Origin: Chthonomonadales bacterium
Lineage (GTDB): Bacteria > Armatimonadota > Chthonomonadetes > Chthonomonadales > CAJBBX01
Assembly (NCBI GenBank): GCA_027459625.1
Contig: DAIDHP010000010.1
Location: forward strand, 1 to 64,000
Length of the DNA stretch: 64,000 bases
Reading direction: 5' to 3'
In this document: positions 8,983-17,793 of the stretch, piece after piece
Layout of the letters: each line of letters starts with the position of its first letter
Numbering within the stretch: position 1 is the stretch's first letter
Program-made: the position numbers and the translations under genes
The notes under the pieces: model-generated
What the model was told of the DNA's origin: nothing
What the model saw: only the letters and a program-made list of their open reading frames with translations
Database searches by the model: none

Positions 8983-10755
8983 TCAGGAAGCCGTCTCCTT
9001 TGCGAGGATATGCCTCGACCTCACGATGGACCAGGCGTACCATGAGGTTTGTTCACCGTTACCCGGATCGCTCATGCTTATCTTTCCATCCGGGGATACC
9101 GTGAAACTCTCGGCGAATATGGGATCGCTGTTCGCTTGCTCCAGGAAATCCAACAGGCTGCAAGTTCTGTCCCATTCTTTATGTTCGATCGAAAACATGA
9201 ACTCCCACGCCCACTGCTTGCCAATCACCATTCGAGCGATTTTGTTCGGAGGATTCCATTCCGCCGCCAGCAAATTCAACCCCCTCCAAGGAAACATTGC
9301 CACTTGCCGGTAGGCATGAATCGTGTTATCGAGAATGTCGGGATTCGCTCCTCGCCAACCAGCGGCTACGGGCGAAAGGTTCACCCACGAAATCCCGTCG
9401 TATATCACACCCTTTCCGCCGTCCGGCAATCGCATCTCCGCATAGATGGTCTTGCCTCCCAACTGCATGGTCAAATTTAGCTGAATTCCGCTTTCTAGTT
9501 CATTCAACGCCCGTTGCCATTTGTAAAAATGCTCCCAATCCTCCCTTCTTTTGGCAATCGGGATGAGTTCGCGCCATGTCTCCGCCACAAAACTCTGAGT
9601 TAGTAGGTCGTAACAATCCCAAAAGCGTCCTTCCCTGGAGTGCTCGAAACAGGGGTTGCGGATTAGGTAGGTTGCAGTGGTTCCCCATCCCATGTTCATG
9701 TAGGGCATGTCGGTGGCTTGATCCGCGAGATGGGATACTTGACGATAGGTTTGATCTTCAAAGCCTCGGTCTTCGCTTTGGGCGACATATCTCGCCCACG
9801 CCAGGAGGACGCTATATTGCCCATCCGGTTGATCGGAATCACTTAAAATCGGGATTTCATCCTTTTGGGCGTAGTCAAGAGAACCAAAATCCAACGCGAA
9901 CGCCGTGACATGATCCTTATGGAGCTGCCAGCCTATGGGAGGCTTGTCGTGAGAGTATGCGCCTCCGAACGGGTTATCGGTCACTTCATTCAATCCCCAC
10001 CAAATCATGTTTCCTTCCCCCTTGAAGGATAATCGGATTGCATAATCCGTCTCGGTTTGAAGCTTGAAGGATTCATCGAATTTGGCGATCACCCACCCGT
10101 TGATGAACTCATTGATCGTTTTTGTCCATGTCACAATGGCGGAAGGGTCATTGGCGTTTCGCACGATCTCGACGGTAAGGATGCCCTTGGCGTTAACCGA
10201 CGTTAGCCACACATCCACCGCATATAGTCGTTCGGATGACGCCTTGAAGGGTTGCGCTCCGCCATAGTTAGGCTGATCAAGCCGATACAGGGGGACGTAA
10301 TGGAAGAGTTGTCCGGGATTTCGCGCATTGATGATGGGCGGATTTTCCTTTTGTTCGGGACCGATCACATGAGGGATGCGATTCATATGGGAGAGTTCCG
10401 TGGACTCCAGGATGAAATTTAAAATATTCCTCGCGTTTTTCAACCCCTTTTCTTCAAGCATCAGGAAAACGTAAGGACCTGCGGTGCGGGGGAACATGCC
10501 GGAGTAGGCGCCGGTCAGGGATTCAGGGAGATAGCCGTCCGCAGAAATACGATGCACGAGGCTTTGGTAGGTGTTATCGAATAGCCTCTTGTGAAATGGA
10601 CTGTTCAGCCTCTTGATCACATCCTCTTTCGTTGACATGGTGATGCCCTCCCCGCTCTTGGCGTTTCCAAAGTTTACTCCCAAAATCCCTAAAGCCGGAA
10701 CGATCATGGCGGCTTGGATGAATTGACGCCTGTTTATCATGTCTGGAATGTCCAT
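8983..10755 (-). CDS. Exported alpha/alpha-barrel glycosidase-like protein with inserted beta-sandwich
   Basis: The N-terminus carries a Tat-like signal (NRRQFIQAA followed by a hydrophobic stretch). The body has features of (alpha/alpha)6-barrel carbohydrate enzymes: GYLPESLTGAYSGMFPRTAGPYVFLMLEE near residue 75, paired aromatic/acidic helices, and NMGWGTTATYLIRNP further on. A beta-rich segment at about residues 155-265 resembles a jelly-roll carbohydrate module. I cannot name a GH family. AAGGAG lies 13 nt before the ATG at 10755; a second ATG five codons in (MINRRQF) has no better site. It lies downstream of the GH172 gene on the same strand, 92 bp away, and is probably co-transcribed. 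Confidence 0.65.
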   Translation of the reverse strand: MDIPDMINRRQFIQAAMIVPALGILGVNFGNAKSGEGITMSTKEDVIKRLNSPFHKRLFDNTYQSLVHRISADGYLPESLTGAYSGMFPRTAGPYVFLMLEEKGLKNARNILNFILESTELSHMNRIPHVIGPEQKENPPIINARNPGQLFHYVPLYRLDQPNYGGAQPFKASSERLYAVDVWLTSVNAKGILTVEIVRNANDPSAIVTWTKTINEFINGWVIAKFDESFKLQTETDYAIRLSFKGEGNMIWWGLNEVTDNPFGGAYSHDKPPIGWQLHKDHVTAFALDFGSLDYAQKDEIPILSDSDQPDGQYSVLLAWARYVAQSEDRGFEDQTYRQVSHLADQATDMPYMNMGWGTTATYLIRNPCFEHSREGRFWDCYDLLTQSFVAETWRELIPIAKRREDWEHFYKWQRALNELESGIQLNLTMQLGGKTIYAEMRLPDGGKGVIYDGISWVNLSPVAAGWRGANPDILDNTIHAYRQVAMFPWRGLNLLAAEWNPPNKIARMVIGKQWAWEFMFSIEHKEWDRTCSLLDFLEQANSDPIFAESFTVSPDGKISMSDPGNGEQTSWYAWSIVRSRHILAKETAS

Positions 10756-10847
10756 ACGTTATGCCTAACTCCTTGTTATCCCATCTCGAACAAACAGGAC
10801 CGTATTCCTCAATTATGGATTCACCAAGCCCCGTGCTGCAAATGCGG

Positions 10848-12467
10848 CTATTTCAAATCGGCGATCGGCTTAGTCGCCTCCTCAGGCATTGGCTCTCTGT
10901 TGCACGTGGCTCCCGGGCGGGCGTACCAGTAGCATGTAACCGCGTAAGTCACCTGGGTCTGCGCCCAGTGCCATATCTCCATGTCGAAGTTCAGGGAGGA
11001 GTGAAAGGGGATGGCGTCCAGAGTTCGCACGCGTGTCACGCTAACAAATCCGGGCTTGTTGTTCCCGTCCCACCGCGCCTCGGCGTGAAACGGAGCCTCG
11101 AAAAAGGTCCCGAGATTGCCGAACGAGAACCCGTAGTAGTCCTCCGTGCCCGTGCCGAAATGCGAAGGGAATTTCTCGCCATCCACGAAAATCTTCTCAT
11201 CCCCCTCACCCCACCAATCGCTTGACCCGTTATACATTGCGAGGGAATCGCCCATGTATACTCCATCGCCATTGGCTTGAAGGTAGTTCCAGTCGAATCC
11301 GTCCTGCCTCTTCGTCTCCATGTTCGCCTGCTGTCGCCATGTGGAGTGGAAATGCATGCTTCTCTTGTCCCATTTCCACGGTGTTACGGCGATGGACCCG
11401 AGCGTGGCGTTGACGCTCTGGGAACCTAAATTGAGCAGTTCGATGCTGCAACTCTTTTCAAACGGCATCACCCAGTAGCAAGTCATCAAACCGTCCCTAT
11501 CCACTTCGTTGTCCCAATCCCGATATGGGTTCAAGCCCACGCCGCTTCCGAAGAAATCACCCACAGGGCACCATACGGTTCTCTCTCCATCGAAGGATAT
11601 GATAAGAACGGTGGACCTTAGCGCGGACTCCATATCCCGAGCCGTCAATTGAATCGACAGCTTGCGAATAGCCTGCGACCCGTGCAGTTCCATATCCATG
11701 TGCTCACCGGTGGCGAGAGTTTTATTCATGGGTTTCAACAGCTTTGCGTTCGGAAGGGAGTTCTGCGGCGTTAATAGCTCCATGCCTATTTTACTAATCA
11801 AAGGCTCAACCGTTTTATACTCATCCCAGGTGAAGGTGCGAACCTTCGTGTTCGGTGCGTATGTGCGATATTCAATGTTGTACCAGCAGTTGGCGTTGCC
11901 GTCGTAGGTCACCTTGCAGCTTTTGGCGTAGGGGATTGGAAAGTAGAGATTTCTGCCGATGCAGGTGATTTGAGAGAAGGGAGGCGGGATCGGTCCCTTA
12001 CCGCCGCATAACTGATCCGAAGTCTCCGTGATCGTGGGTTCTGTGTTTCCATCCAGATAGATGCGCAACTCCCCCGGCAGCGAGCCATCCGGAGTGGGAG
12101 CTCCCATCCAAAACCGGGTGATGCAGCCGGGTCCCTTCGCATCCATCATCACATGCTCGGTACGCCCGTCATTCACTTCGTCACGGATGTATTGAGACCA
12201 ATCGTTATTGGCGAACCATCCTGGCTCGTTAGGGGATACGGATCGGCGGTCATAGCTGCTCGCCTGTTTGGACAGAAAGGGAGCGGAAGGGAGTTGCGCG
12301 AAGGCTCTCCGGTCCGTCATCTCGTGCAGAAGGGAGGAGATGGTGATTTCGGGGGGGGCGGAAGCGTGGGATTCGATAATCGCGCACGCCAAAAGCGATG
12401 CCGACAGAACACAAACCACAATGAAATTGGGGGCGAGAAGTGCATCAAATATTCTCGATAACAGCAT
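10848..12467 (-). CDS. GH172 family (DUF2961) glycoside hydrolase, exported
   Basis: The sequence has the hallmark DUF2961/GH172 segments GPGCITRFWMG, the WGEGDEKIFVDGEKFPSHFG stretch and GTGTEDYYG, the region holding the catalytic glutamates in this family. Known members act on alpha-D-fructofuranosides or alpha-D-arabinofuranosides. The signal peptide runs through FIVVCVLSASLLACAII. The longest ORF begins at 12539, but GGAGG (complement of 12474-12478) sits 6 nt before the ATG at 12467, directly in front of MLLSRIFDALL, so I use 12467 (539 aa). Tandem ATGs at 12470 and 12467 leave one codon of doubt. Probably the first gene of a two-gene unit with the alpha/alpha-barrel protein. Confidence 0.88.
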   Translation of the reverse strand: MLLSRIFDALLAPNFIVVCVLSASLLACAIIESHASAPPEITISSLLHEMTDRRAFAQLPSAPFLSKQASSYDRRSVSPNEPGWFANNDWSQYIRDEVNDGRTEHVMMDAKGPGCITRFWMGAPTPDGSLPGELRIYLDGNTEPTITETSDQLCGGKGPIPPPFSQITCIGRNLYFPIPYAKSCKVTYDGNANCWYNIEYRTYAPNTKVRTFTWDEYKTVEPLISKIGMELLTPQNSLPNAKLLKPMNKTLATGEHMDMELHGSQAIRKLSIQLTARDMESALRSTVLIISFDGERTVWCPVGDFFGSGVGLNPYRDWDNEVDRDGLMTCYWVMPFEKSCSIELLNLGSQSVNATLGSIAVTPWKWDKRSMHFHSTWRQQANMETKRQDGFDWNYLQANGDGVYMGDSLAMYNGSSDWWGEGDEKIFVDGEKFPSHFGTGTEDYYGFSFGNLGTFFEAPFHAEARWDGNNKPGFVSVTRVRTLDAIPFHSSLNFDMEIWHWAQTQVTYAVTCYWYARPGATCNREPMPEEATKPIADLK

Positions 12468-12579
12468 CATTATCCTCCGGAAATGAGATGAAATAAAACA
12501 ACATGGATAATCCATGAGCGGTGATGATAACGTTACCATATATTAGAGAGTTTAATCAACGTAATTCAGTGCAACCCTT

Positions 12580-12617
12580 AAAAAAAGCGGGATGGGTTCG
12601 TGAGAAGTCCATCCCGC
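12580..12617 (-). terminator. Intrinsic terminator of the DipZ-like gene
   Basis: On the minus strand GCGGGATGG pairs perfectly with CCATCCCGC around a 13-nt loop and is followed by seven T residues. It lies 33 bp beyond the stop codon of the DipZ-like thioredoxin gene. This is a textbook rho-independent terminator. Confidence 0.9.
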
Positions 12618-12649
12618 AATGCTAAAACTATCAAAAATTTCTTCGTTTT

Positions 12650-13825
12650 TTACGGTTCAAGGCAGGACGTGAAAGTCATGGAGTATAGGCGCAGATCGGG
12701 GGATGAGGTCTCCATTAGGAGGAGATGCGTTCCGAAACGGGTGTTTTTCGTAAGCCGATACATTCGCGGGGAATTGACCAGCACATAGGTCCGTCCTTGC
12801 GGGTCACGGAGGATATCCGCGCCGGAATCGCTCGGGGAGATGGGCTTGTCATCCTGATAAACATATAACTTGAAAGGTTCGTTCCTTCCCGGGCGGATCA
12901 CAGCGTTCGCTCCCAATGCGTGGTATTTCACGGTTACTTTGGCGGTGGGGGACGAAGTGGTTATCACGGGCTGCAAGCACTCCTGACCTGTAATCCAAAC
13001 TCCGTCCAGATAGAACTCCCCGTCATCAAGGCTTTCAGGCGTGCGATATGCGCTTTGTCCGCCCGGTTGGTATTGCGTGACGTTACCTAATTGCCCTTGC
13101 TCGAAGCCTCGCGCGCCGGCATACATCTCCGGCGTTGAGGGGTAGCAAACGGCGTTGGAGCCATCCTCGGGGCGAACGGGCTTCATGATAGGCGGCAGGG
13201 ATACTCCAGGGTGAATGCGGGCAAGCAATTTCTGTATCTCTCTCTCCGTTTCCGCGTATCCGCCCTCCCCCGCATGGTCGCTTACCACTCTCCCTCTCGG
13301 GTCCAACAAATAATCTCTGGGCCAGTACCCTGCCGAACCCTGCCAGAGCTGCCAATTACGGTAATTGCTGTCTATCAAAATGGGATATTTCAATCCGAAA
13401 CGCTTCACCGCAGCCGCGACGTTTACATGCTTGTGCGCAAAGGAGAACTCAGGAGTGTGTATGCCGATAATCACGAGACCGTCTTTGGCGTAGCGTTGAT
13501 TCCATTCCTTCAGATAGGGAAGCGTGCGAATGCAGTTAACGCAGGTGTACTCCCAAAAATCCACCAATACGATATGATGACCATCCAGCACTCCGCCGGC
13601 GCCGTACAGACGAAGGGGCTTTCCATCGGTATTGAGAAAATCCCCTGCTCCGCCGACCAGTTCCGGAGCCTTAAGTCCAATGTCGTAGGCGTTCGTTTGT
13701 GCTAGGGCACTGGGAATCATTGGGAGGCGAGAATTCCCGCTGAGAATGGAGTGGAGCATCCCTATGGTGAACAGAGTGACAAACCCAGTGATGACGATTA
13801 CGCTCTTTTTTGGAACACTTCGCAT
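12650..13825 (-). CDS. DipZ/TlpA-like thioredoxin-family protein, membrane-anchored
   Basis: An N-terminal hydrophobic segment (residues about 8-28) anchors or exports the protein. A redoxin domain at about 48-195 carries the dithiol motif WEYTCVNC (Cys95 and Cys98) and GYWPRDYLLDPRG. The C-terminal 150 residues match the extra domain found behind the thioredoxin module in DipZ-type proteins (DGVWITGQECLQP). The expected role is thiol-disulfide exchange outside the cytoplasm. The CcdA-like membrane domain of full DipZ is absent, so the electron donor must be encoded elsewhere. AAGGAG precedes the start with a 10-nt spacer and a strong terminator follows, so it is likely monocistronic. Confidence 0.85.
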   Translation of the reverse strand: MRSVPKKSVIVITGFVTLFTIGMLHSILSGNSRLPMIPSALAQTNAYDIGLKAPELVGGAGDFLNTDGKPLRLYGAGGVLDGHHIVLVDFWEYTCVNCIRTLPYLKEWNQRYAKDGLVIIGIHTPEFSFAHKHVNVAAAVKRFGLKYPILIDSNYRNWQLWQGSAGYWPRDYLLDPRGRVVSDHAGEGGYAETEREIQKLLARIHPGVSLPPIMKPVRPEDGSNAVCYPSTPEMYAGARGFEQGQLGNVTQYQPGGQSAYRTPESLDDGEFYLDGVWITGQECLQPVITTSSPTAKVTVKYHALGANAVIRPGRNEPFKLYVYQDDKPISPSDSGADILRDPQGRTYVLVNSPRMYRLTKNTRFGTHLLLMETSSPDLRLYSMTFTSCLEP

Positions 13826-14029
13826 TGGATGATATCTCCTTCCGAACTGTGAATGACTTTAGGAGCAAGGCTTTCCGCGCAACTTCAAATCCCCGAACAT
13901 CCGTTCCCAATATGGGCATGGAGTCCAAACGGGATCATATTATATTTATCTATACTAAATATTAGGATGAATTGTTTGCAGTTCCATATCCTTCATTTCG
14001 AATAAGTTAAATGGATAGGATCACCGTGT

Positions 14030-14614
14030 TCAATGCTGATGCCCTTTCAGATTCGATTCAATTCGTCTGTCAGGGATTAGCCACATCAACGCGACAATCG
14101 CGTAGATACATTCCGAAACCCAGTGGAACCCAGCAGATGCCATAATCGCCACGAGATATAAGACGGGGGATATTTTCCCTTTCAGGTCGCGTCCCAAGGC
14201 GCGGGCGAGATGGGAATCGGGGCCATCCTCCTTCACCAAGCAGGCTTGCAGGATATGGTAGGCGATGGAAGCGAGGAACAGTATAACGCCATATGCCGCC
14301 GTGGGTATGGGGGCGAAATGCTGTTCGCCCATCCAGCTTGTAACAAAGGGGATCAACGAGAGCCAGAAGAGGAGGTGCATGTTCGCCCAGAGAATCGTCC
14401 CGTTGATCTTATGAGTGGCTTGCAGCAAATGATGGTGATTGTTCCAGTAAATCGCCAAATAGACGAAACTCATCACATAGGTCAGGAAGAGCGGATAGAG
14501 ATGGAATAGGGAGGACAGGCTCGAACCGTTCGGGGATCTCAAACCAAGCACCATGATTGTGATCAAAATGGCGATGACGCCATCGCTGAAAGCTTCAAGC
14601 CTGTCTTTACGCAT
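14030..14614 (-). CDS. TMEM175-family potassium channel-like membrane protein (DUF1211)
   Basis: The family signature RLEAFSDGVIAI is at residues 5-16, at the start of the first transmembrane helix where TMEM175 channels have their FSDG pore motif. The 194-aa length and about five to six hydrophobic helices fit a bacterial single-repeat TMEM175, which forms potassium-permeable tetramers. It lies close to the ANT(6)-like gene on the same strand, 73 bp away, but the pairing has no obvious functional meaning. Confidence 0.85.
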   Translation of the reverse strand: MRKDRLEAFSDGVIAILITIMVLGLRSPNGSSLSSLFHLYPLFLTYVMSFVYLAIYWNNHHHLLQATHKINGTILWANMHLLFWLSLIPFVTSWMGEQHFAPIPTAAYGVILFLASIAYHILQACLVKEDGPDSHLARALGRDLKGKISPVLYLVAIMASAGFHWVSECIYAIVALMWLIPDRRIESNLKGHQH

Positions 14615-14687
14615 ATAAGGTCTCGTTTCTCGTTATCACAAAACGAAATGTGAGATGAAAGCGCCATCTCCTGTTTTTTGCACTGAC

Positions 14688-15545
14688 CTAATAAATCTCC
14701 TTCGCGTCCCGAGGCAAACCCCGCACATGTCTGAGATGCCCGAAGACCCTTCTATCGTCGTCGTAGGGGTATGCATATCCGAAGTGTTCCGCGACTTGAA
14801 CCGCGATCTTTCTGAACAATACGCAAGACGTTTCGAGTGCGCACCAAGTGCGATCAATTTCCGAATCGGAATACGTTTTCATAAGCTCATCCCAAATCTC
14901 CGGCTCCAGACAACTATTCAGGTTTTTTTCGAACTTACCTATATTAATCGCGAATCCGCTCTGCACCCCCGCATACCATGTTAACATCATCATAAGTTGT
15001 TCCCTTATGACTTGATCCATTAACCCTTTGGCGTAGGTAATCTCCTCCCTCCATAACCCCTTCGCCACATAGACGCTAACCCACCAGAACTCATTGCAGC
15101 AGTCAAGATAAGATTGGGCGGATGGGGGAGCGGGGAGGTAGTTGCTTTCATTCGGATGAGGAAGCGCAGGTATAATACCGTCCTTATCCAAAAGGACGAT
15201 TGACAAGCTGTCATACCCTATTTCATTGCGTTTTGAAAGGTCACGGATGTTCAGATCGATTCGATTTCCATCGGTGAATTGCATCAGAATGGTGAAATGG
15301 TAATGATTGGCGGAAGGAGGATTGGGCGTTTGCATGATCATGATCTCGCCAAACCGCTTCCTCCATTCAAGGTTGTGAATGTAGGGGGTGATGTCGGTGA
15401 CGTAATATACGATGTCATAATCCTGAAACGGATCTTGTTTGGCGTTGGGATTCGCACGAGAACCGTTCATAATGACCGCTCGAATGTGTTCATCATCCTT
15501 GGCGGTGTTCAATATGATCTCCATCATCTCTTTTTCGGTTCTCAT
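14688..15545 (-). CDS. Aminoglycoside 6-adenylyltransferase-like nucleotidyltransferase (ANT(6) family)
   Basis: The nucleotidyltransferase core is visible as NGSRANPNAKQDPFQDYDI, with the metal-binding acidic pair at Asp42 and Asp44. The 285-aa length and the downstream segments GNRIDLNI and WYAGVQSGFAINIGK match ANT(6)/AadK proteins, which adenylylate streptomycin in resistant hosts. Many environmental relatives have no demonstrated resistance role, so the sequence supports the family but not the phenotype. There is no mobile-element context around it. Confidence 0.85.
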   Translation of the reverse strand: MRTEKEMMEIILNTAKDDEHIRAVIMNGSRANPNAKQDPFQDYDIVYYVTDITPYIHNLEWRKRFGEIMIMQTPNPPSANHYHFTILMQFTDGNRIDLNIRDLSKRNEIGYDSLSIVLLDKDGIIPALPHPNESNYLPAPPSAQSYLDCCNEFWWVSVYVAKGLWREEITYAKGLMDQVIREQLMMMLTWYAGVQSGFAINIGKFEKNLNSCLEPEIWDELMKTYSDSEIDRTWCALETSCVLFRKIAVQVAEHFGYAYPYDDDRRVFGHLRHVRGLPRDAKEIY

Positions 15546-15710
15546 CGCATTTCTCGTTTCTTGATCTGAGGGTGAAAAGATTATGGGAGGGTTAAATAAT
15601 GCACCATTGAGGAGAATGATAAAATCATGATGTCTGTAAAATGCGCATGTTCGGGCTGGCTGAAACGGGCAAAGGAGGGTTTGATATCCGCGTGAACTAA
15701 CGGAGACCCG

Positions 15711-16985
15711 CTAATCGCCGCCAGAGAATAGTCTCTTGAATAAGGGATTAAGGGCGAACCCGCCTCCATCCGTTTTCCATGCACTCCATTTCGCTTGTAT
15801 TTCCGATGCGGAATCCCTTACGAGATTCGGAGTGGGCGGAGTTTTGCCTGGTATGGTGGTGTATACTCCCCACGAATTATCTCCGTTTTCCGTGCACTTG
15901 TAAGTCCAGATCGTCCAGCTTATCCCCGCTTTGTCCATGGAGTTGATGGCGTATCGCCAAGCCGCCTCGTCTCCGAAAAGGTTAAATTCTCCCACGTAAC
16001 AGGGCGTATTCCAATCACGATACTTTGTGGTGAATTGGGCTATGTTGGCGTCAATCATGGCTTCCCGCGAGGTCGTGTCCTTGCTCCGCCAATCGTACCA
16101 ATGGAAGGAGTAGACCACGTTTTCATATCCGGCCTTTCTCGGGTCGCGCAGGGAATCCCATCCCCACACCCCCTCTATCGCGATGATATGATCGGGGTCC
16201 GCCTCCCTGATGACGTGATAGATGCGATCATAAAGCGCTCTTATAGTTTCAGCGGAGGGGGCAATCTGGCCTTGTTTTGCGAAGGAATTGTTCGGTTCGT
16301 TCAGGAGATCGTACATCGCCACGGCCGGATTTCCCCGATAGTGCGTGGCGATCCTCCTCCATATGGATATCGTTTCGCTCATTTCCGATGGGTTCGCCCA
16401 GTATCCGTCGGCGGAACCGTTCTGGTTCGCCCCCGGCGGGAGCCATGCGTGGAAATCAAGGATGGCGTATATTCCCCTCTTCCAAGCTTTTTCCACGAGC
16501 CAGTCCATGTATCCGAAAGCGTCATCGCGCCATGAGCCGTCCCTGTTTTTCAAGGTGTCGTAAGCGAAACTAAGACGCACGGCGTTGAAGCCAAGCTTGT
16601 GGATATTGTCTATATCCGTCTGAGTAATCCAGGAATCCTCGTAAGCGCGTATCAAACGATTGGCAGCCTTCGCGTTGAAGCGATCGCTCAATAGTTTCCA
16701 GACACCAAAGTCATAGCCGTTGTGCCCTTGATTCAGGTCCTTGACCTCATCCGATCCCTCCGTGTCGAACGGACACATCCAGGACTGCCATTCAAGCCAC
16801 CCCCCGAGGTTCACCCCCCTTAACCGCACGACGTTTCCCTTTCCGTGATTGTCGCGCAAAACGGTTCCCGAGGCGGCGAGAAAGCCATCCGGTGAAGTTT
16901 GGGCGTTGGCGAAGACGCATATGGGCGACTGTGAGATAGCGGCGGACCATGTCATCAGATGCTGCAAGAAGCGACGGCGGGTCAT
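15711..16985 (-). CDS. Tat-exported GH5 family endoglucanase-like enzyme
   Basis: A Tat-like signal begins at MTRRRFLQ and ends near FANAQ. The GH5 TIM barrel is clear: RGVNLGGWLEW, NAVRLSF, the acid/base glutamate in YDLLNEPN (Glu230) and the nucleophile in YVGEFNLFG (Glu333). These match cellulase/exoglucanase-type GH5 enzymes that hydrolyse beta-1,4-glucan or mannan. GGAG lies 7 nt before the ATG. It belongs functionally with the GH44 and GH31 genes elsewhere in the window. Confidence 0.9.
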   Translation of the reverse strand: MTRRRFLQHLMTWSAAISQSPICVFANAQTSPDGFLAASGTVLRDNHGKGNVVRLRGVNLGGWLEWQSWMCPFDTEGSDEVKDLNQGHNGYDFGVWKLLSDRFNAKAANRLIRAYEDSWITQTDIDNIHKLGFNAVRLSFAYDTLKNRDGSWRDDAFGYMDWLVEKAWKRGIYAILDFHAWLPPGANQNGSADGYWANPSEMSETISIWRRIATHYRGNPAVAMYDLLNEPNNSFAKQGQIAPSAETIRALYDRIYHVIREADPDHIIAIEGVWGWDSLRDPRKAGYENVVYSFHWYDWRSKDTTSREAMIDANIAQFTTKYRDWNTPCYVGEFNLFGDEAAWRYAINSMDKAGISWTIWTYKCTENGDNSWGVYTTIPGKTPPTPNLVRDSASEIQAKWSAWKTDGGGFALNPLFKRLFSGGD

Positions 16986-17071
16986 ATAGTGTCTCCGATG
17001 AAAAAATGAAAGATGCGTTGTAATCCCTTATCCTTCCATGTTACTCCATGGAGATGGAAAATGAGAAGGAT

Positions 17072-17407
17072 TCAATCCACGCTTTCGGTGTTTGAGGTGC
17101 CCCCCGTTTGGATAATCGCGTAGCTCTTCTCAATAATCCTCCGAAAACTCTCCCCCGTTCTCGCCCAATCCAGCATATCCACGCGGTAGGGAAGATCGGA
17201 TTCGGTGAACGCCTCCTTCAATTCTATCAATTTGAGTATGGGGAGAGGAGTTTCCGTCATTGCGACCAGATCAATATCGGAAGTGGGGCGGGAGTTTCCA
17301 TTCACCCGTGAACCGAATACGCGCACCTCAAATTCGGGCACGTGTTGATTAAGGATTTCCATGATCATTTCCAACTCAGCAGGGGTGACATCAATCGGAT
17401 TCCGCAT
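17072..17407 (-). CDS. MntA-like minimal nucleotidyltransferase (antitoxin-type)
   Basis: The MNT motif is intact: FGSRVNGNSRPTSDIDL, that is GS, ten residues, then D-x-D. Such proteins pair with HepT-like (HI0074) partners and can adenylylate the partner toxin. The longest ORF starts at 17431, but GGAGGAGAA directly precedes the ATG at 17407, giving MRNPIDVTPAE and 111 aa. That start overlaps the end of the upstream HepT-like gene by 17 bp, the usual coupled arrangement. The partner gene is damaged, so whether this protein still has a function is open. Confidence 0.8.
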   Translation of the reverse strand: MRNPIDVTPAELEMIMEILNQHVPEFEVRVFGSRVNGNSRPTSDIDLVAMTETPLPILKLIELKEAFTESDLPYRVDMLDWARTGESFRRIIEKSYAIIQTGGTSNTESVD

Positions 17408-17657
17408 TTCTCCTCCGAAGCTGATCCACAAGATAGTCCATATCCTTTAGAAAATCATCCACCACAGAGATCACTTCCTCCGCGCTGGATTCCTCATATG
17501 TAAGCGAGGTGATATTCCGCATTTCTCGATAGATCATGAATTTGACGGGGTCTCTTATTATTCCCGCATCCGCTGCCGCTCTCATCAGATCACGGAACGC
17601 CAATCCAAAATCGTTATCCGAACAGGGAATTGCAAAATTCGCTTTTAAGATATCCAA
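17391..17657 (-). pseudogene. HepT-like/HI0074 nucleotidyltransferase partner, 5'-truncated by a palindromic element
   Basis: The C-terminal half of the HI0074/HepT fold is present (AFRDLMRAAADAG, then IYREMRNITSLTYEE, where family members show RN-x-x-x-H/L-x-Y-(D/E)-E). About 45-50 N-terminal residues expected from the family, including the first helix pair, are missing. The first residues of the ORF (ILKANFAI) are encoded inside the 87-bp palindromic element at 17624-17710, and the TTG start lies within it with a stop just before. I found no detached N-terminal piece on the far side of the element. The family's R-x4-6-H toxin motif is not intact here (S-L-T-Y instead of an HTY-like sequence). 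Confidence 0.65.
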
Positions 17658-17710
17658 TCAAGCGTGAGATGAACTCAATTCGCCTCATTTTCCGAATTTT
17701 GCAATTACCT
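17624..17710. repeat. MITE-like palindromic element, copy 1
   Basis: The 87-bp element has 17-bp terminal inverted repeats, AGGGAATTGCAAAATTC and GAATTTTGCAATTACCT, with one mismatch between them. A second copy of the same length lies at 27421-27507 in the opposite orientation; the two share the termini and blocks such as GAAAATGAGGC and AAAAGCG. It carries no coding capacity of its own, and this copy lies across the 5' end of the HepT-like gene. Confidence 0.85.
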
Positions 17711-17793
17711 CCGAATATTGAAACAGAGGCGTATAAAAAACGTCTATAGTATTAATGCAAGGATAATTCCATCCCTCAAGGAGGGTTGAATAG

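Noticed and set aside
14688-15545. Treating the ANT(6)-like gene as an acquired resistance gene
   Set aside because: There is no integron, transposon or plasmid context, and its base composition is like its neighbours; a chromosomal housekeeping relative is more likely.
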